DNA of 40,666 nt from Peribacillus psychrosaccharolyticus ATCC 23296. GTDB taxonomy: Bacteria > Bacillota > Bacilli > Bacillales > DSM-1321. Shown piece after piece: positions 1 to 8,518 of the stretch. The position numbers were made by a program, and so were the translations under genes. The DNA lies in assembly GCF_000305495.1 (NCBI RefSeq), contig NZ_AJTN02000187.1, forward strand, positions 1-40,666. The letters are read 5' to 3'. The notes under the pieces are model-generated. The model saw only the letters and a program-made list of their open reading frames with translations. It had not been told where the DNA came from and ran no database searches. Each line of letters opens with the position of its first letter. The first letter of the stretch is position 1.

Positions 1-13
1 GGGAATCCCACTT

Positions 14-202
14 TCATTCATCGTTCAAGCGGTTAAACGTCTCAACCACCTTTTCATGGTTCGTGCTCGTAACGCCCTCATAGCGAATTAACTTTTTAGA
101 TTCTAACAGAGATCCTTCCTGATGTAAAAAGGCTTGAAAGGCCAGTAAGCAAATAAATTGAATGATAATGAGCTTTATAAGCAGCCGCTCAATTGATTTC
201 AT
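14..202 (-). CDS. ypfB: YpfB, small membrane protein (DUF5359 family)
   Basis: Short protein of about 62 residues with one hydrophobic segment near the N-terminus (residues about 7-25) and a charged C-terminal tail, so probably a single-pass membrane protein. The position next to ypfA matches the ypfA-ypfB-cmk order of B. subtilis. The open frame extends 7 codons further upstream, to 223. I chose the ATG at 202 because a good ribosome-binding site (GGAGGGATTCG) lies just before it, while the upstream ATG has none. Function unknown; the family call rests on context and on remembered family appearance. Confidence 0.75.
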   Translation of the reverse strand: MKSIERLLIKLIIIQFICLLAFQAFLHQEGSLLESKKLIRYEGVTSTNHEKVVETFNRLNDE

Positions 203-270
203 CGAATCCCTCCACACGTTCATAGTACAAGTATGGAAAAATATCGACTAATTCATTCATCTTTTTTATC

Positions 271-930
271 TTACTGTGCTAATTCCTTTTTCTTTCTCTC
301 CAGCTGCTTTTCAAAAATAAACCTAAACAAGGTTTGTGTATCACTTTCCGTGTTATCTACAAATTGAACAGACAGCATCATTCTCCCGTCCTTTTCTTCA
401 GAAAGCCGGATGACTTCACTTTTTAGTCGTAAGTAGTGTATCTCACCTGATTTAAAAGGTAACACAAGCCATATATAAACCTTAGAAGCTAAGTCAATTT
501 GAGTATTTTTGGGAACGACTAACGCAGCTCCGCCAGCACTAATATCTTCTGTTAGTGTTGTAAATGGCGTAAATTCACGGTTTTCCGGATGAACCGCTGC
601 ATCCATCACTGTTCCTATCCTCACGAAATGTCTTCTCTGGATTTTAAGGAATCCATCCGTTGTCGGACATGACAATTGAACCATAGGAATATTTGCTTTT
701 AACCTTCCCAGCACTTCTGACTCAAAAATATAAACAGCATTTTCTGAGTCAGTATACGTCACTTTTAATTGTGTACCATCCATTAAGAATGAGATTTTAC
801 CAGTTTCGATATTCACTGGATAATCAACGAACACACAGCCCTCATCATATTCCACAACCATACATTTATATTTTTCTTCGTGTTGGGCAAATTTAGGTTC
901 CAGAATCAATGTTTCTCCAACTTTAATCAT
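271..930 (-). CDS. ypfA: YpfA, PilZ-domain c-di-GMP receptor / flagellar brake
   Basis: Cytosolic protein of about 219 residues. It has an N-terminal YcgR-like beta domain (about 1-95) and a C-terminal PilZ domain carrying both c-di-GMP signatures: an RxxxR motif (RRHFVR, residues 99-104) and DxSxxG (DISAGG, 129-134). In B. subtilis YpfA (also DgrA/MotI) binds c-di-GMP and interferes with the flagellar stator MotA, reducing motility. A GTG three codons upstream (939) is in frame, but AGGA is spaced correctly only for the ATG at 930. Binding residues appear intact, so an active receptor is expected. Confidence 0.9.
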   Translation of the reverse strand: MIKVGETLILEPKFAQHEEKYKCMVVEYDEGCVFVDYPVNIETGKISFLMDGTQLKVTYTDSENAVYIFESEVLGRLKANIPMVQLSCPTTDGFLKIQRRHFVRIGTVMDAAVHPENREFTPFTTLTEDISAGGAALVVPKNTQIDLASKVYIWLVLPFKSGEIHYLRLKSEVIRLSEEKDGRMMLSVQFVDNTESDTQTLFRFIFEKQLERKKKELAQ

Positions 931-1067
931 TCTCTTCACTTCCTGGATGTTATTTCTATTGTCAAATCTAGTATAAAGTACCCACTACTTAAGAAGTTAA
1001 ATCCTGCCATTATTATTGCATGAAAACAGAAAAAGGAAAAGCACATTCCGTACCTTTCCCATACATT

Positions 1068-2420
1068 TTAGAGAATATTTTCATAAACTGGTTCTGGATT
1101 TTTTAATTTTTCTACCTTTTCTTCGTTCCCATTATCGGCGTTAATAAAGATTCGATACGTATCATTGTCGATTGTCCCTAAATATTCGTAGCAGAGTGTT
1201 TCTTTGCCTAAGTCATTAATAATTAACGCTTTTCTTTCTTCCATAATTGTCACTTTGTGATTAATCTTCTCTTTTGCATCTTCCATGCTTAAACGCGCCT
1301 TATTGATCTTTCTGTTCACATTATGCGTTTTCAAATAGTCAGCTGCTGAGAAACCAATCACGCCGCCGTCATCAAGGGCTACCTTAAGTGTTACAGAATC
1401 AGGGTAAATTCTGACTCCATCTACTACTGACACAAAATTGAAAAGACCGATATGATCATACTCCGAGCTTTCGTATAATTCAAATTGCTCAAAATCGTGA
1501 TCCTTCAAGAATTTCTGTGCCTTTAAATTGGCATCGTTTAACGAAAGTTTTGACTCATTAATGTCACGATTATTAATCAACCAAATCGGAAAACCACCTT
1601 TTTTGGTAATATCCATATTTACTTCTGCTTTGGTCTCTTGATCGACTAAACTGACACTATAAAATCCGTAATTCGCACCTTTACCATTTTTTTCGATTTT
1701 GATTGCCGGATCTGCTGAAAATCCAGAATAGTGTTTAGCAATCTGAATGGCTTCTTCTTTAGTGATCTTCTTTCCTTTTAATTTTTGATAATTTTCATCT
1801 TCATATTTGGTACTTGAAAAGCTGGGATTAAGGGAGTTTTCAGGATAACCCGTTACCTTTTTCTCTACCGTCTTAAAACCGTCTATAATGGTATTGTCAC
1901 TATTTTCTTTTTGTGAAGCGAGAGCCGTTTCCACATCCATCCAGCGTAAGTTATTTTTGATAACAAGATATTGAACCTTACGCAGTTCCTTTTGGATATC
2001 GCCAGCTTGGTTATATAACGTGGCCATTTTGGCATATTCATCATCATTCAACGGTTCTTTATCCAAATCTCTAACAGCTGTTTGGTAACTGAATGTTCCG
2101 ATCTCCGATAAGAATTCCTCCGTTTTATTAAAGGGAAGAAGCGTAAGCGGCAGCTGACCAACGTCATGCTGGGCATCAGAGGTAATCCTCCATACATCCG
2201 TAAGTGCCGGACTAATCGATTTTTTTGAATTCATCGCCAATGTATTCCCAATTTTATCTTGAAGGAGATCCACATGGTAAGATAGGTCATGAAACGCACG
2301 CTGATAGGTATTCTCAGCATTAATCAGAATCGCATTTTTTTCTTTATGTTCTTGATAGCCCCAAAAAGAGGTTCCAGCAACAACAACTAATAAGCATACA
2401 ATCACAATGTTTCTAATCAA
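1068..2420 (-). CDS. ypeB: YpeB, germination protein required for SleB
   Basis: Protein of 450 residues, the same length as B. subtilis YpeB. It has an N-terminal membrane anchor (about 1-24), a central helical YpeB domain and C-terminal PepSY-like repeats (about 220-440). YpeB is a spore protein needed for stability and localisation of the cortex-lytic enzyme SleB. The start is TTG, preceded by a near-perfect ribosome-binding site (AAGGAGGTGAACGATC). It overlaps the sleB stop by 8 nt, so the two are translationally coupled. The A7 tract near 2223-2229 is intact in frame, a useful control for the broken homopolymers elsewhere in the window. Confidence 0.95.
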   Translation of the reverse strand: MIRNIVIVCLLVVVAGTSFWGYQEHKEKNAILINAENTYQRAFHDLSYHVDLLQDKIGNTLAMNSKKSISPALTDVWRITSDAQHDVGQLPLTLLPFNKTEEFLSEIGTFSYQTAVRDLDKEPLNDDEYAKMATLYNQAGDIQKELRKVQYLVIKNNLRWMDVETALASQKENSDNTIIDGFKTVEKKVTGYPENSLNPSFSSTKYEDENYQKLKGKKITKEEAIQIAKHYSGFSADPAIKIEKNGKGANYGFYSVSLVDQETKAEVNMDITKKGGFPIWLINNRDINESKLSLNDANLKAQKFLKDHDFEQFELYESSEYDHIGLFNFVSVVDGVRIYPDSVTLKVALDDGGVIGFSAADYLKTHNVNRKINKARLSMEDAKEKINHKVTIMEERKALIINDLGKETLCYEYLGTIDNDTYRIFINADNGNEEKVEKLKNPEPVYENIL

Positions 2421-3264
2421 GATCGTTCACCTCCTTATTTACAGAAAATATGTTTCCCAATTTTTTTATTTGCGGTCTTGTCCAAATCCATTTACTCGTT
2501 GCTGTATCCGGATTAAAATAATATTCCGCTTGTCCAGTTGGATCCATTCCATTCATCGCATCAATTACCGCATTTTTAGCTTGTTCATTCGGCGTCAGCC
2601 AGATTTGACCATCTGCAACGGCTGTAAAGGCCAGCGGTTCAAAGATCACTCCAGAAATGGTATTCGGGAAAGAAGGACTCTCCACACGATTTAAAATCAC
2701 CGCAGCCACCGCTACCTGTCCTATATAAGGTTCTCCTCTAGATTCACCATATACTGCATTGGCCATTAGCTGGATATCATTTTGCGAATATCCTCCGGGC
2801 ACACTTGCAGATTTAGTGGTCTCTGTTTTCTCTGTTTTCTCTGTTTTTGGTTTCGATTGAGTCTCACTTTGTTTAATTTGTTTATCCACATCAACGCCTG
2901 AATAATAGGTAAATTCATTGCCTTTATTAATCTGCTCATGGACGAATGCTTTATTAAAGTTGGATGCATTCGTCAATTTCTTTTTGGTTGATTCACCTGC
3001 TAATCCATCAATGGGAAGACCAAATGCTTCTTGAAAATTACGAAGTGCCCAATATGTACCCCACCCATAAGCACCGTCTATTTTCCCATGGTAATAACCA
3101 ATATTCTGCAGCCTTGCCTGCAGTTCAATGACATCATCCCCCTTTGCTCCTCTTTGGATAATCTGATTCGAGAAAGCCTCTTTCGGTGCAGGAGCGGTAA
3201 CCAAACAGATTGATACTACACATACAGAAAGCAGCCCTTTCCATTTTGACGAAATTCCTTTCAT
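2413..3264 (-). CDS. sleB: SleB, spore cortex-lytic enzyme
   Basis: Protein of about 283 residues: signal peptide (about 1-31), peptidoglycan-binding domain (about 38-97), Lys/Thr/Glu-rich linker (about 132-152) and a C-terminal cell-wall hydrolase (Hydrolase_2) domain with the YGESRGEP motif, whose Glu (about residue 174) is the catalytic candidate. SleB is a lytic transglycosylase that degrades muramic-lactam cortex peptidoglycan during germination. The frame is open further upstream to 3324. I chose the ATG at 3264 because AGGGAG lies at proper spacing and the signal peptide begins there. It is followed with overlap by ypeB, as in other bacilli. Confidence 0.95.
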   Translation of the reverse strand: MKGISSKWKGLLSVCVVSICLVTAPAPKEAFSNQIIQRGAKGDDVIELQARLQNIGYYHGKIDGAYGWGTYWALRNFQEAFGLPIDGLAGESTKKKLTNASNFNKAFVHEQINKGNEFTYYSGVDVDKQIKQSETQSKPKTEKTEKTETTKSASVPGGYSQNDIQLMANAVYGESRGEPYIGQVAVAAVILNRVESPSFPNTISGVIFEPLAFTAVADGQIWLTPNEQAKNAVIDAMNGMDPTGQAEYYFNPDTATSKWIWTRPQIKKLGNIFSVNKEVNDLD

Positions 3265-3365
3265 CAAAAAACACTCCCTTTTTTCTAAATAGATTGGATT
3301 TACACCTATTTTCTTCTTTAACACTATTTTTATCCCAGAAATTAAGCACTGCTAGCTTCTTCCAC

Positions 3366-3400
3366 AAAAAAAAGAAACAGAATATTATCCTGTTTCTTTT
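3366..3400 (-). terminator. Intrinsic terminator embedded in the 3' end of prsW
   Basis: A 10-bp stem (AAAGAAACAG / CTGTTTCTTT at 3371-3380 and 3390-3399) is followed on the minus strand by a U tract. The upstream arm encodes the last codons of prsW, so the stop codon lies inside the hairpin. It separates prsW from sleB-ypeB. Confidence 0.8.
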
Positions 3401-4068
3401 CGTGAAAATAGTTTGCTTGTATGAACAACAGAATAATCCCGGGCTTTTTTTGCCTTTTTTAAAGCCAGCCACCAGAGAAAACCCATAAATGGTAAAATCC
3501 AATAGATCCAAAATTTTAACGTTAGAAGAATATAATCATACACACCATGAAGAATCACCGGCACAATTAGTGCCGAAAATAAGAATACACGCTTATGGGA
3601 ATAAGAAAACTTCGCTTTTCCGATATAATACCCCATAATGACACCAAATAGAGCATGACTTGATACAGGCAGCATCGCTCTAGTTAAGGCATGTTCGACT
3701 CCATTAGCCACTAAATATAAAATATTTTCTAACGTAGCAAAACCTAGAGAAATTCCCGCTCCAAAAATGATCCCATCATAGGGTTCATCAAAATCAACAT
3801 GAGGATAGATGATATACAGTAGAAAAAACCATTTCACAAATTCTTCAAGCAAGGATGCCTGCAGGAATGCTTGTGCAAACGGACCGTTAAGGACTTGTTC
3901 TACTTGAAAGATATATTGAAGGAACATTATCGGCAGGACTAGACACACACCATAAAGGAATGTTTTTAATACAGTTTTAAACGTTTCTTTCTCATAGTGA
4001 TCTTTAAGATAAAAGTAGCTAAGCAAGGCCAAACCTGGAGCCGTGCCAGCTGACAAAATGACCAGCAT
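3385..4068 (-). CDS. prsW: PrsW, intramembrane protease
   Basis: Polytopic membrane protein of about 227 residues with the PrsW hallmarks: EExxK (EEFVK, about 75-79), a second conserved segment GFATLEN, and a His in SSHALFG. In B. subtilis PrsW performs the site-1 cut of anti-sigma factor RsiW, releasing SigW under envelope stress. An in-frame ATG six codons upstream (4086) has no ribosome-binding site. The ATG at 4068 is preceded by AAAAGGGGT at good spacing. Whether the substrate here is RsiW is inferred from the family. Confidence 0.92.
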   Translation of the reverse strand: MLVILSAGTAPGLALLSYFYLKDHYEKETFKTVLKTFLYGVCLVLPIMFLQYIFQVEQVLNGPFAQAFLQASLLEEFVKWFFLLYIIYPHVDFDEPYDGIIFGAGISLGFATLENILYLVANGVEHALTRAMLPVSSHALFGVIMGYYIGKAKFSYSHKRVFLFSALIVPVILHGVYDYILLTLKFWIYWILPFMGFLWWLALKKAKKARDYSVVHTSKLFSRKETG

Positions 4069-4205
4069 AGGCTGACCCCTTTTCATTCTTTTTATTTAAT
4101 CGTATCATGGAAACATGAAAAAGAAAAACGCCAATATCACCTTATTTTACCAAATAATAATGTGAAATACCTTTCCGGTTAACCAGATAGCAGGAGGAAT
4201 GTACA

Positions 4206-5180
4206 ATGACAAAGCGCATCTTAGTAATTCATACAGGCGGAACGATTTCAATGGAAGAAGATTCTGAGACAGGTGCTGTTGGACTGTCCATCGAAAATCC
4301 GATAAAAAAACACGCGGATGGATTTTTCGATGATGTTGATTTTTTAATTGAAGAACCTTTTAATCTTCCTTCTCCACATATTACGGCAAAAGAAATGCTG
4401 CACATAAAACAAATCATTGAAGACAGAATAAAGGATTCACATATTGAGGGAGTAGTTATTACTCATGGTACAGATACGTTAGAGGAAACAGCCTATTTCT
4501 TAGACCTGACCGTCGCTTCATCCATACCTATTGTGGTTACTGGTGCCATGCGCTCTAGCAATGAAATTGGGTCCGACGGGTTGTATAATTTTATCTCCTC
4601 AATTAGAGTAGCCACATGTAATGAGGCATCAGGAAAAGGTGTCTTAATCGTTTTGAATGATGAAATACATACAGCGGGAAATGCGACCAAAACACATACA
4701 AGTAATGTTTCAACCTTTCAAAGCCCGCAGTTTGGTCCGATCGGTATTGTAACAAGACGGAGTGTGATTTTTCACCACAATCCACTATATGAAGAAAAGT
4801 ATCTCCTCGATACAGTAGCTAAGCGCGTGACCTTGCTTAAGGCTCATGCGGGAATGGATTCATCTCTCTTCTTCAGCTTAAAAGAGATGAAGATCGACGG
4901 CTTAGTTATTGAAGCGCTGGGGCAAGGTAATATGCCTCCTCAAACCATCCCAGGTATCAAAGCTCTCTTAGCTGCTAATATACCGGTGGTCATTGTTTCT
5001 CGCTGTTTTAACGGGATTGTTCAAGATACCTATGGATACGATGGCGGCGGTAAGCAATTAAAAGAGATTGGTGTGATTTTCTCGAACGGCTTGAATGGCC
5101 AAAAAGCTAGAATTAAATTATTAATCGCTTTACATATCACGACGAATCATCAGAAAATCCAGGAAATATTCGCTTTCTAA
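4206..5180 (+). CDS. ansA: L-asparaginase, type I-like
   Basis: Protein of 324 residues with both asparaginase catalytic signatures: HTGGTIS near the N-terminus (nucleophilic Thr at about residue 10) and THGTDTLEE (about 86-94), which contains the second Thr/Asp of the active site. It converts L-asparagine to aspartate and ammonia. There is no signal peptide, so it should be cytosolic. It is a single gene between two terminators, with a strong ribosome-binding site (AGGAGGAATGTACA). It is not in an ansAB pair with aspartase. An intact A7 tract (ATA AAA AAA CAC) lies at about 4304. The symbol is by similarity only. Confidence 0.85.
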   Translation: MTKRILVIHTGGTISMEEDSETGAVGLSIENPIKKHADGFFDDVDFLIEEPFNLPSPHITAKEMLHIKQIIEDRIKDSHIEGVVITHGTDTLEETAYFLDLTVASSIPIVVTGAMRSSNEIGSDGLYNFISSIRVATCNEASGKGVLIVLNDEIHTAGNATKTHTSNVSTFQSPQFGPIGIVTRRSVIFHHNPLYEEKYLLDTVAKRVTLLKAHAGMDSSLFFSLKEMKIDGLVIEALGQGNMPPQTIPGIKALLAANIPVVIVSRCFNGIVQDTYGYDGGGKQLKEIGVIFSNGLNGQKARIKLLIALHITTNHQKIQEIFAF

Positions 5181-5209
5181 GATTTAAATATCTTTAAATA
5201 CATATGACA

Positions 5210-5241
5210 AAAGCGGCGTATCCATTCCGGAACGCCGCTTT
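5210..5241. terminator. Bidirectional terminator between asparaginase and ypdA
   Basis: A 10-bp perfect stem, AAAGCGGCGT / ACGCCGCTTT, lies between the converging asparaginase and ypdA genes. T-rich sequence follows on the plus side. Confidence 0.8.
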
Positions 5242-5247
5242 CTATTT

Positions 5248-6207
5248 TTATTTTGACAGATGGTCAGCAATTAATCCCCCATGAAAACGGCCATTTTCAA
5301 TAAAAATGGAATTGGCATTGTTGCCGGCTGCAATCACACCCGCAATATAAATCCCTTTCACATTTGTCTCCATTGTTTCAGGATCATGCACAGGCGCACC
5401 ATCTTCCCCATTAATCTCTACACCCATTTCCGATAAAAATCCGCAATCTGGATGATAGCCAATCATGGCAAACACATAATCATTTTTAATTTCCTTCGTT
5501 TTATCACCCACATGGTAACTCAAGCTGTCTTCCGTTATGCTGTCAACACAGGCTCCAAATTCCATGGTAATGGTCCCATTACGTACCAATGATTCAAATT
5601 CTGGCAGGATCCAAGGCTTAATACTTGGAGAATATTCTAATCCTCTGTAAAGAACCGTTACTCTCGCCCCGGACTTGATTAGTTCAAGCGCTGCGTCAAT
5701 ACTTGAATTCTTACCGCCGATTACAGCTACATCAGTATCAAAGAAAGGGTGACCCTCTTTAAAATAATGAGACACTTTCGCAAGGTTTTCACCTGGAATG
5801 TTCAAGTAATTCGGCTGACCGTAATAACCGGTAGCGACCACAATGGCTTCAGCTTGATATTCATCTTTTGATGTAATGACATGGAAATTATTTTCACCAA
5901 GTTTTTTCACTCTTTTTACTTCTTCAAAAGAGTTAACCCGTAAATTCTTCCGTTTTACGACTTCTCTGTAATAAGCAAGTGCTTGGCTGCGAACAGGTTT
6001 CCTGTTTTCCGTAATAAAAGCCACATCACCTATTTCTAATTTTTCACTCGTACTAAAAAATGTCTGGTGTGTTGGATAATGATAAATCGCATCAACAATA
6101 TTCCCTTTTTCAAGAACAAGTGCTTGCCTGCCTATATCATTTACAGCTATGGCTGCAGCGAGTCCACAAGGACCTCCTCCAATAACGATTACACTTTCTT
6201 TTTTCAT
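5248..6207 (-). CDS. ypdA: YpdA, bacillithiol-disulfide reductase (FAD/NADPH)
   Basis: Protein of 319 residues with an FAD-binding GGGPCG motif (residues 10-15) and a second, NADPH-binding Rossmann segment (VIGGKNSSID, about residue 162). The Cys in GGGPCG is the conserved catalytic Cys14 known from Staphylococcus aureus YpdA. The enzyme reduces bacillithiol disulfide to bacillithiol, sustaining the low-molecular-weight thiol pool of Firmicutes. The pairing with gudB immediately upstream matches B. subtilis. A strong hairpin separates it from gudB. Confidence 0.92.
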   Translation of the reverse strand: MKKESVIVIGGGPCGLAAAIAVNDIGRQALVLEKGNIVDAIYHYPTHQTFFSTSEKLEIGDVAFITENRKPVRSQALAYYREVVKRKNLRVNSFEEVKRVKKLGENNFHVITSKDEYQAEAIVVATGYYGQPNYLNIPGENLAKVSHYFKEGHPFFDTDVAVIGGKNSSIDAALELIKSGARVTVLYRGLEYSPSIKPWILPEFESLVRNGTITMEFGACVDSITEDSLSYHVGDKTKEIKNDYVFAMIGYHPDCGFLSEMGVEINGEDGAPVHDPETMETNVKGIYIAGVIAAGNNANSIFIENGRFHGGLIADHLSK

Positions 6208-6276
6208 AATATGCGCTCCCTATCACGGTTTCCCGTATTTTTCATGCTGTTATAGTTAGTATGGGTTCCCGTCTAA

Positions 6277-6313
6277 AAAAAATCTCCTATCACTTAATGA
6301 TAGGAGATTTTTT
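6277..6313. terminator. Strong hairpin terminator between gudB and ypdA
   Basis: A 16-bp perfect inverted repeat (6277-6292 with 6298-6313; core TCTCCTATCA / TGATAGGAGA) with a 5-nt loop is flanked by A and T tracts, so it can stop transcription in either direction. It ends the gudB transcript, so ypdA probably has its own promoter in 6208-6276. Confidence 0.9.
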
Positions 6314-6343
6314 GCACCTATTCAACTAGTAAGGCTTGAGTGT

Positions 6344-7621
6344 TTATACCCAGCCGCGGAACCGCGAGGCCTCAGCCATCTTCCTGACACCGACCATATA
6401 CGCTGCGAGACGCATATCTACACGGCGGGAATGGGCAAGCTCATAGACATTATTAAAAGACTTGACGAGGATTTTTTCTAATTTTTCTTCAACCTCTTCT
6501 TCACTCCAATAATACCCTTGATTATTTTGAACCCATTCGAAATAAGAAACGGTCACACCACCGGAAGAAGCTAGTACATCAGGAACAAGCAAAATTCCAC
6601 GTTCTGTAAGGATTTGCGTTGCCTCGATCGTTGTTGGTCCATTTGCTGCTTCTACAACGATTTTCGCTTTGATATTATGAGCATTTTCTTCTGTAATTTG
6701 GTTCTCAATTGCAGCTGGAACAAGAATATCACATTCAAGTTCTAATAATTCTTTGTTCGTTATCGTATTTTTAAACAGCTTCGTTACCGTACCAAAGCTG
6801 TCGCGGCGATCAAGGAGATAATCGATATCAAGACCCTTTGGATCATATAAACCGCCGTATGCATCGGAAATACCTACAACGACCGCACCCGCGTCATGCA
6901 TGAATTTAGCTAAGAAACTCCCTGCATTGCCAAACCCTTGAACAACTACACGTGCCCCTTTTACACTAATGCCCTTCTTCTTCGCTGCCTCATTAATACA
7001 GATTGTTACACCTTTTGCAGTAGCTGACTCCCTGCCATGGGATCCACCGAGTACAAGAGGTTTACCCGTAATGAAACCAGGAGAATTCGAACTATCAAGA
7101 CGACTATACTCGTCCATCATCCAAGCCATAATTTGTGAATTAGTAAATACATCAGGTGCTGGGATATCTTTAGTCGGTCCAACAATTTGGCTGATTGCAC
7201 GGACATACCCACGGCTTAGCTTTTCTAATTCACGGAATGACATATTGCGAGGATCACAGACAATTCCACCCTTCCCTCCGCCATATGGTAAGTCAACAAT
7301 GCCGCATTTTAGACTCATCCAGATTGAAAGAGCTTTCACTTCACGTTCTGTTACATTAGGATGAAAACGGATTCCTCCCTTTGTAGGACCTACTGCATCA
7401 TTATGCTGAGCGCGGTATCCTGTGAAGATCCTTACAGCACCATCATCCATTCTAACTGGAATTTTCACAGTTAACAGTCGTAAAGGCTCTTTTAAGAGCT
7501 CATAGACTTCCTCCGGATATCCAAGTTTGTCTAATGCTTTATGTATTACAGTTTGAGTCGACTTCAGCACATCATTTTTCTCCTGTTGGCTGTCATGGTC
7601 AGTACCTTTTTCGGCTACCAT
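6344..7621 (-). CDS. gudB: NAD-type glutamate dehydrogenase (GudB/RocG family)
   Basis: Protein of 425 residues that oxidatively deaminates glutamate to 2-oxoglutarate and ammonia. The catalytic segment LPYGGGKGG carries the active-site Lys (about 117), a second Lys lies in GPTKGG (about 81), and a dinucleotide fold has GFGNAGS. Sequence and location next to ypdA indicate GudB. The 3-residue duplication (VKAVKA) that inactivates GudB in B. subtilis laboratory strains is absent: the sequence reads EVKALSIW, so the enzyme should be active. The ribosome-binding site is TAGGAGG. A cre-like site lies about 125 bp upstream. Confidence 0.93.
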   Translation of the reverse strand: MVAEKGTDHDSQQEKNDVLKSTQTVIHKALDKLGYPEEVYELLKEPLRLLTVKIPVRMDDGAVRIFTGYRAQHNDAVGPTKGGIRFHPNVTEREVKALSIWMSLKCGIVDLPYGGGKGGIVCDPRNMSFRELEKLSRGYVRAISQIVGPTKDIPAPDVFTNSQIMAWMMDEYSRLDSSNSPGFITGKPLVLGGSHGRESATAKGVTICINEAAKKKGISVKGARVVVQGFGNAGSFLAKFMHDAGAVVVGISDAYGGLYDPKGLDIDYLLDRRDSFGTVTKLFKNTITNKELLELECDILVPAAIENQITEENAHNIKAKIVVEAANGPTTIEATQILTERGILLVPDVLASSGGVTVSYFEWVQNNQGYYWSEEEVEEKLEKILVKSFNNVYELAHSRRVDMRLAAYMVGVRKMAEASRFRGWV

Positions 7622-7745
7622 CTGTGTACCTCCTAAAAATCATCATTTAATAGGCTATCGGCCAGCTTTCATGACATAGTATACACCTTTGCCGATTATC
7701 TGAAAAGCCATAAAAAAATGAAATAGTCAAATTCCCCCAAACAAT

Positions 7746-7759
7746 TGTAAACGTTACCA
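7746..7759 (+). promoter_or_regulatory. cre-like CcpA site upstream of gudB
   Basis: TGTAAACGTTACCA matches the catabolite-responsive element consensus TGWAANCGNTNWCA at 13 of 14 positions. It lies in the 245-bp gap between ypbH and gudB, about 125 bp before the gudB start. A possible SigA -10 (TATACT on the minus strand, near 7677-7682) lies between site and gene. Confidence 0.5.
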
Positions 7760-7866
7760 ATTATTAAGAGTTTTTTATTCTCCTATTCATATCTTCCCGA
7801 TAGCCCTCTCTTCTAAACTGGTTTAATCCCTAACTGTAATCTATTGAATTTTCAAAGTCCCGTGTC

Positions 7867-8445
7867 CTATTTGCGAAAATATCCGGTCAAGGTAGTGATA
7901 GCTTCTTTAGGAATCAAACATTTTCCATATTCATTAATTCTATACAAGGTAAGTGTAGATGCACGGCCATACTCAGCAGCTAAAGAACTTATCGCATCAA
8001 AAAAATTCTCTTGGATATCCTCCAGTAGTAAATAATATTGATCATCGTATAAATATAGGGAACTTACAGAAATCTCCTTTAGGCGTAAGCGATAGCAAAG
8101 CTGTATTACATCCTCGATGTCCTGAAAGAAAAAAAGTATATGTGGACAATCGTCCATTTTGACTTTTAGATTTAAATAGTCCTCTTCGTCTGTCAGTGTA
8201 TCTTCTTCATCCTTTGTCACAATGATGACGAGACCTTGAGCCTGAAGTGAAATAATCTCAATGGCGATGGACCCGCTCATATCAAAGTCAAGCTCCTCAC
8301 AAGCTTCCTCCACCATATCTTGAAAGAGCTTATGAACCTTTATAGAATTGCCTCTAATCTCTTCTTTAGTTACTCCTCGGTCGAAAAGATCATCAAACGT
8401 AAAAAAAATTTTAATTTTATTGTTGGATAATCGCTCAAGCCTCAT
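7867..8445 (-). CDS. ypbH: YpbH, MecA paralogue (ClpC adaptor)
   Basis: Protein of about 192 residues of the MecA family. The N-terminal substrate-binding domain begins MRLERL, an acidic linker (about 105-120) follows, and the C-terminal domain should dock on ClpC. In B. subtilis YpbH is the MecA paralogue that targets proteins to ClpCP and affects competence and sporulation. The frame is open 12 codons upstream, but the conserved MRLERL start with GGGGGG before it fixes the start at 8445. This ribosome-binding site lies within the 3' arm of a terminator-like hairpin, with seven U between hairpin and ATG, suggesting control by attenuation. Confidence 0.9.
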   Translation of the reverse strand: MRLERLSNNKIKIFFTFDDLFDRGVTKEEIRGNSIKVHKLFQDMVEEACEELDFDMSGSIAIEIISLQAQGLVIIVTKDEEDTLTDEEDYLNLKVKMDDCPHILFFFQDIEDVIQLCYRLRLKEISVSSLYLYDDQYYLLLEDIQENFFDAISSLAAEYGRASTLTLYRINEYGKCLIPKEAITTLTGYFRK

Positions 8446-8509
8446 AAAAAAATGCCCCCCGGGAAAACCTTCTTCATCCATACTATGAAGTCGGCCCCAC
8501 GGGGTGCAT
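8446..8509 (-). terminator. Terminator/attenuator hairpin abutting the ypbH start codon
   Basis: On the minus strand ATGCaCCCC..GGG (8509-8496) pairs with CCCgGGGGGCAT (8463-8452). An inner CTTCAT / ATGAAG stem follows, and seven U (8452-8446) run straight into the ypbH ATG at 8445. The hairpin follows the CarH-like gene by about ten bases. Its 3' arm contains the only visible ypbH ribosome-binding site, so folding would both terminate transcription and hide the site. Confidence 0.75.
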
Positions 8510-8518
8510 ATTTTATCT

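Noticed and set aside
6969-7364. 131-residue open frame antisense to gudB
   Set aside because: Shadow of a strongly conserved gene in the opposite strand, with no start signal.
6344-7621. Inactive gudB with active-site duplication as in laboratory B. subtilis
   Set aside because: The residue string is EVKALSIW with a single VKA, so the duplication is absent.
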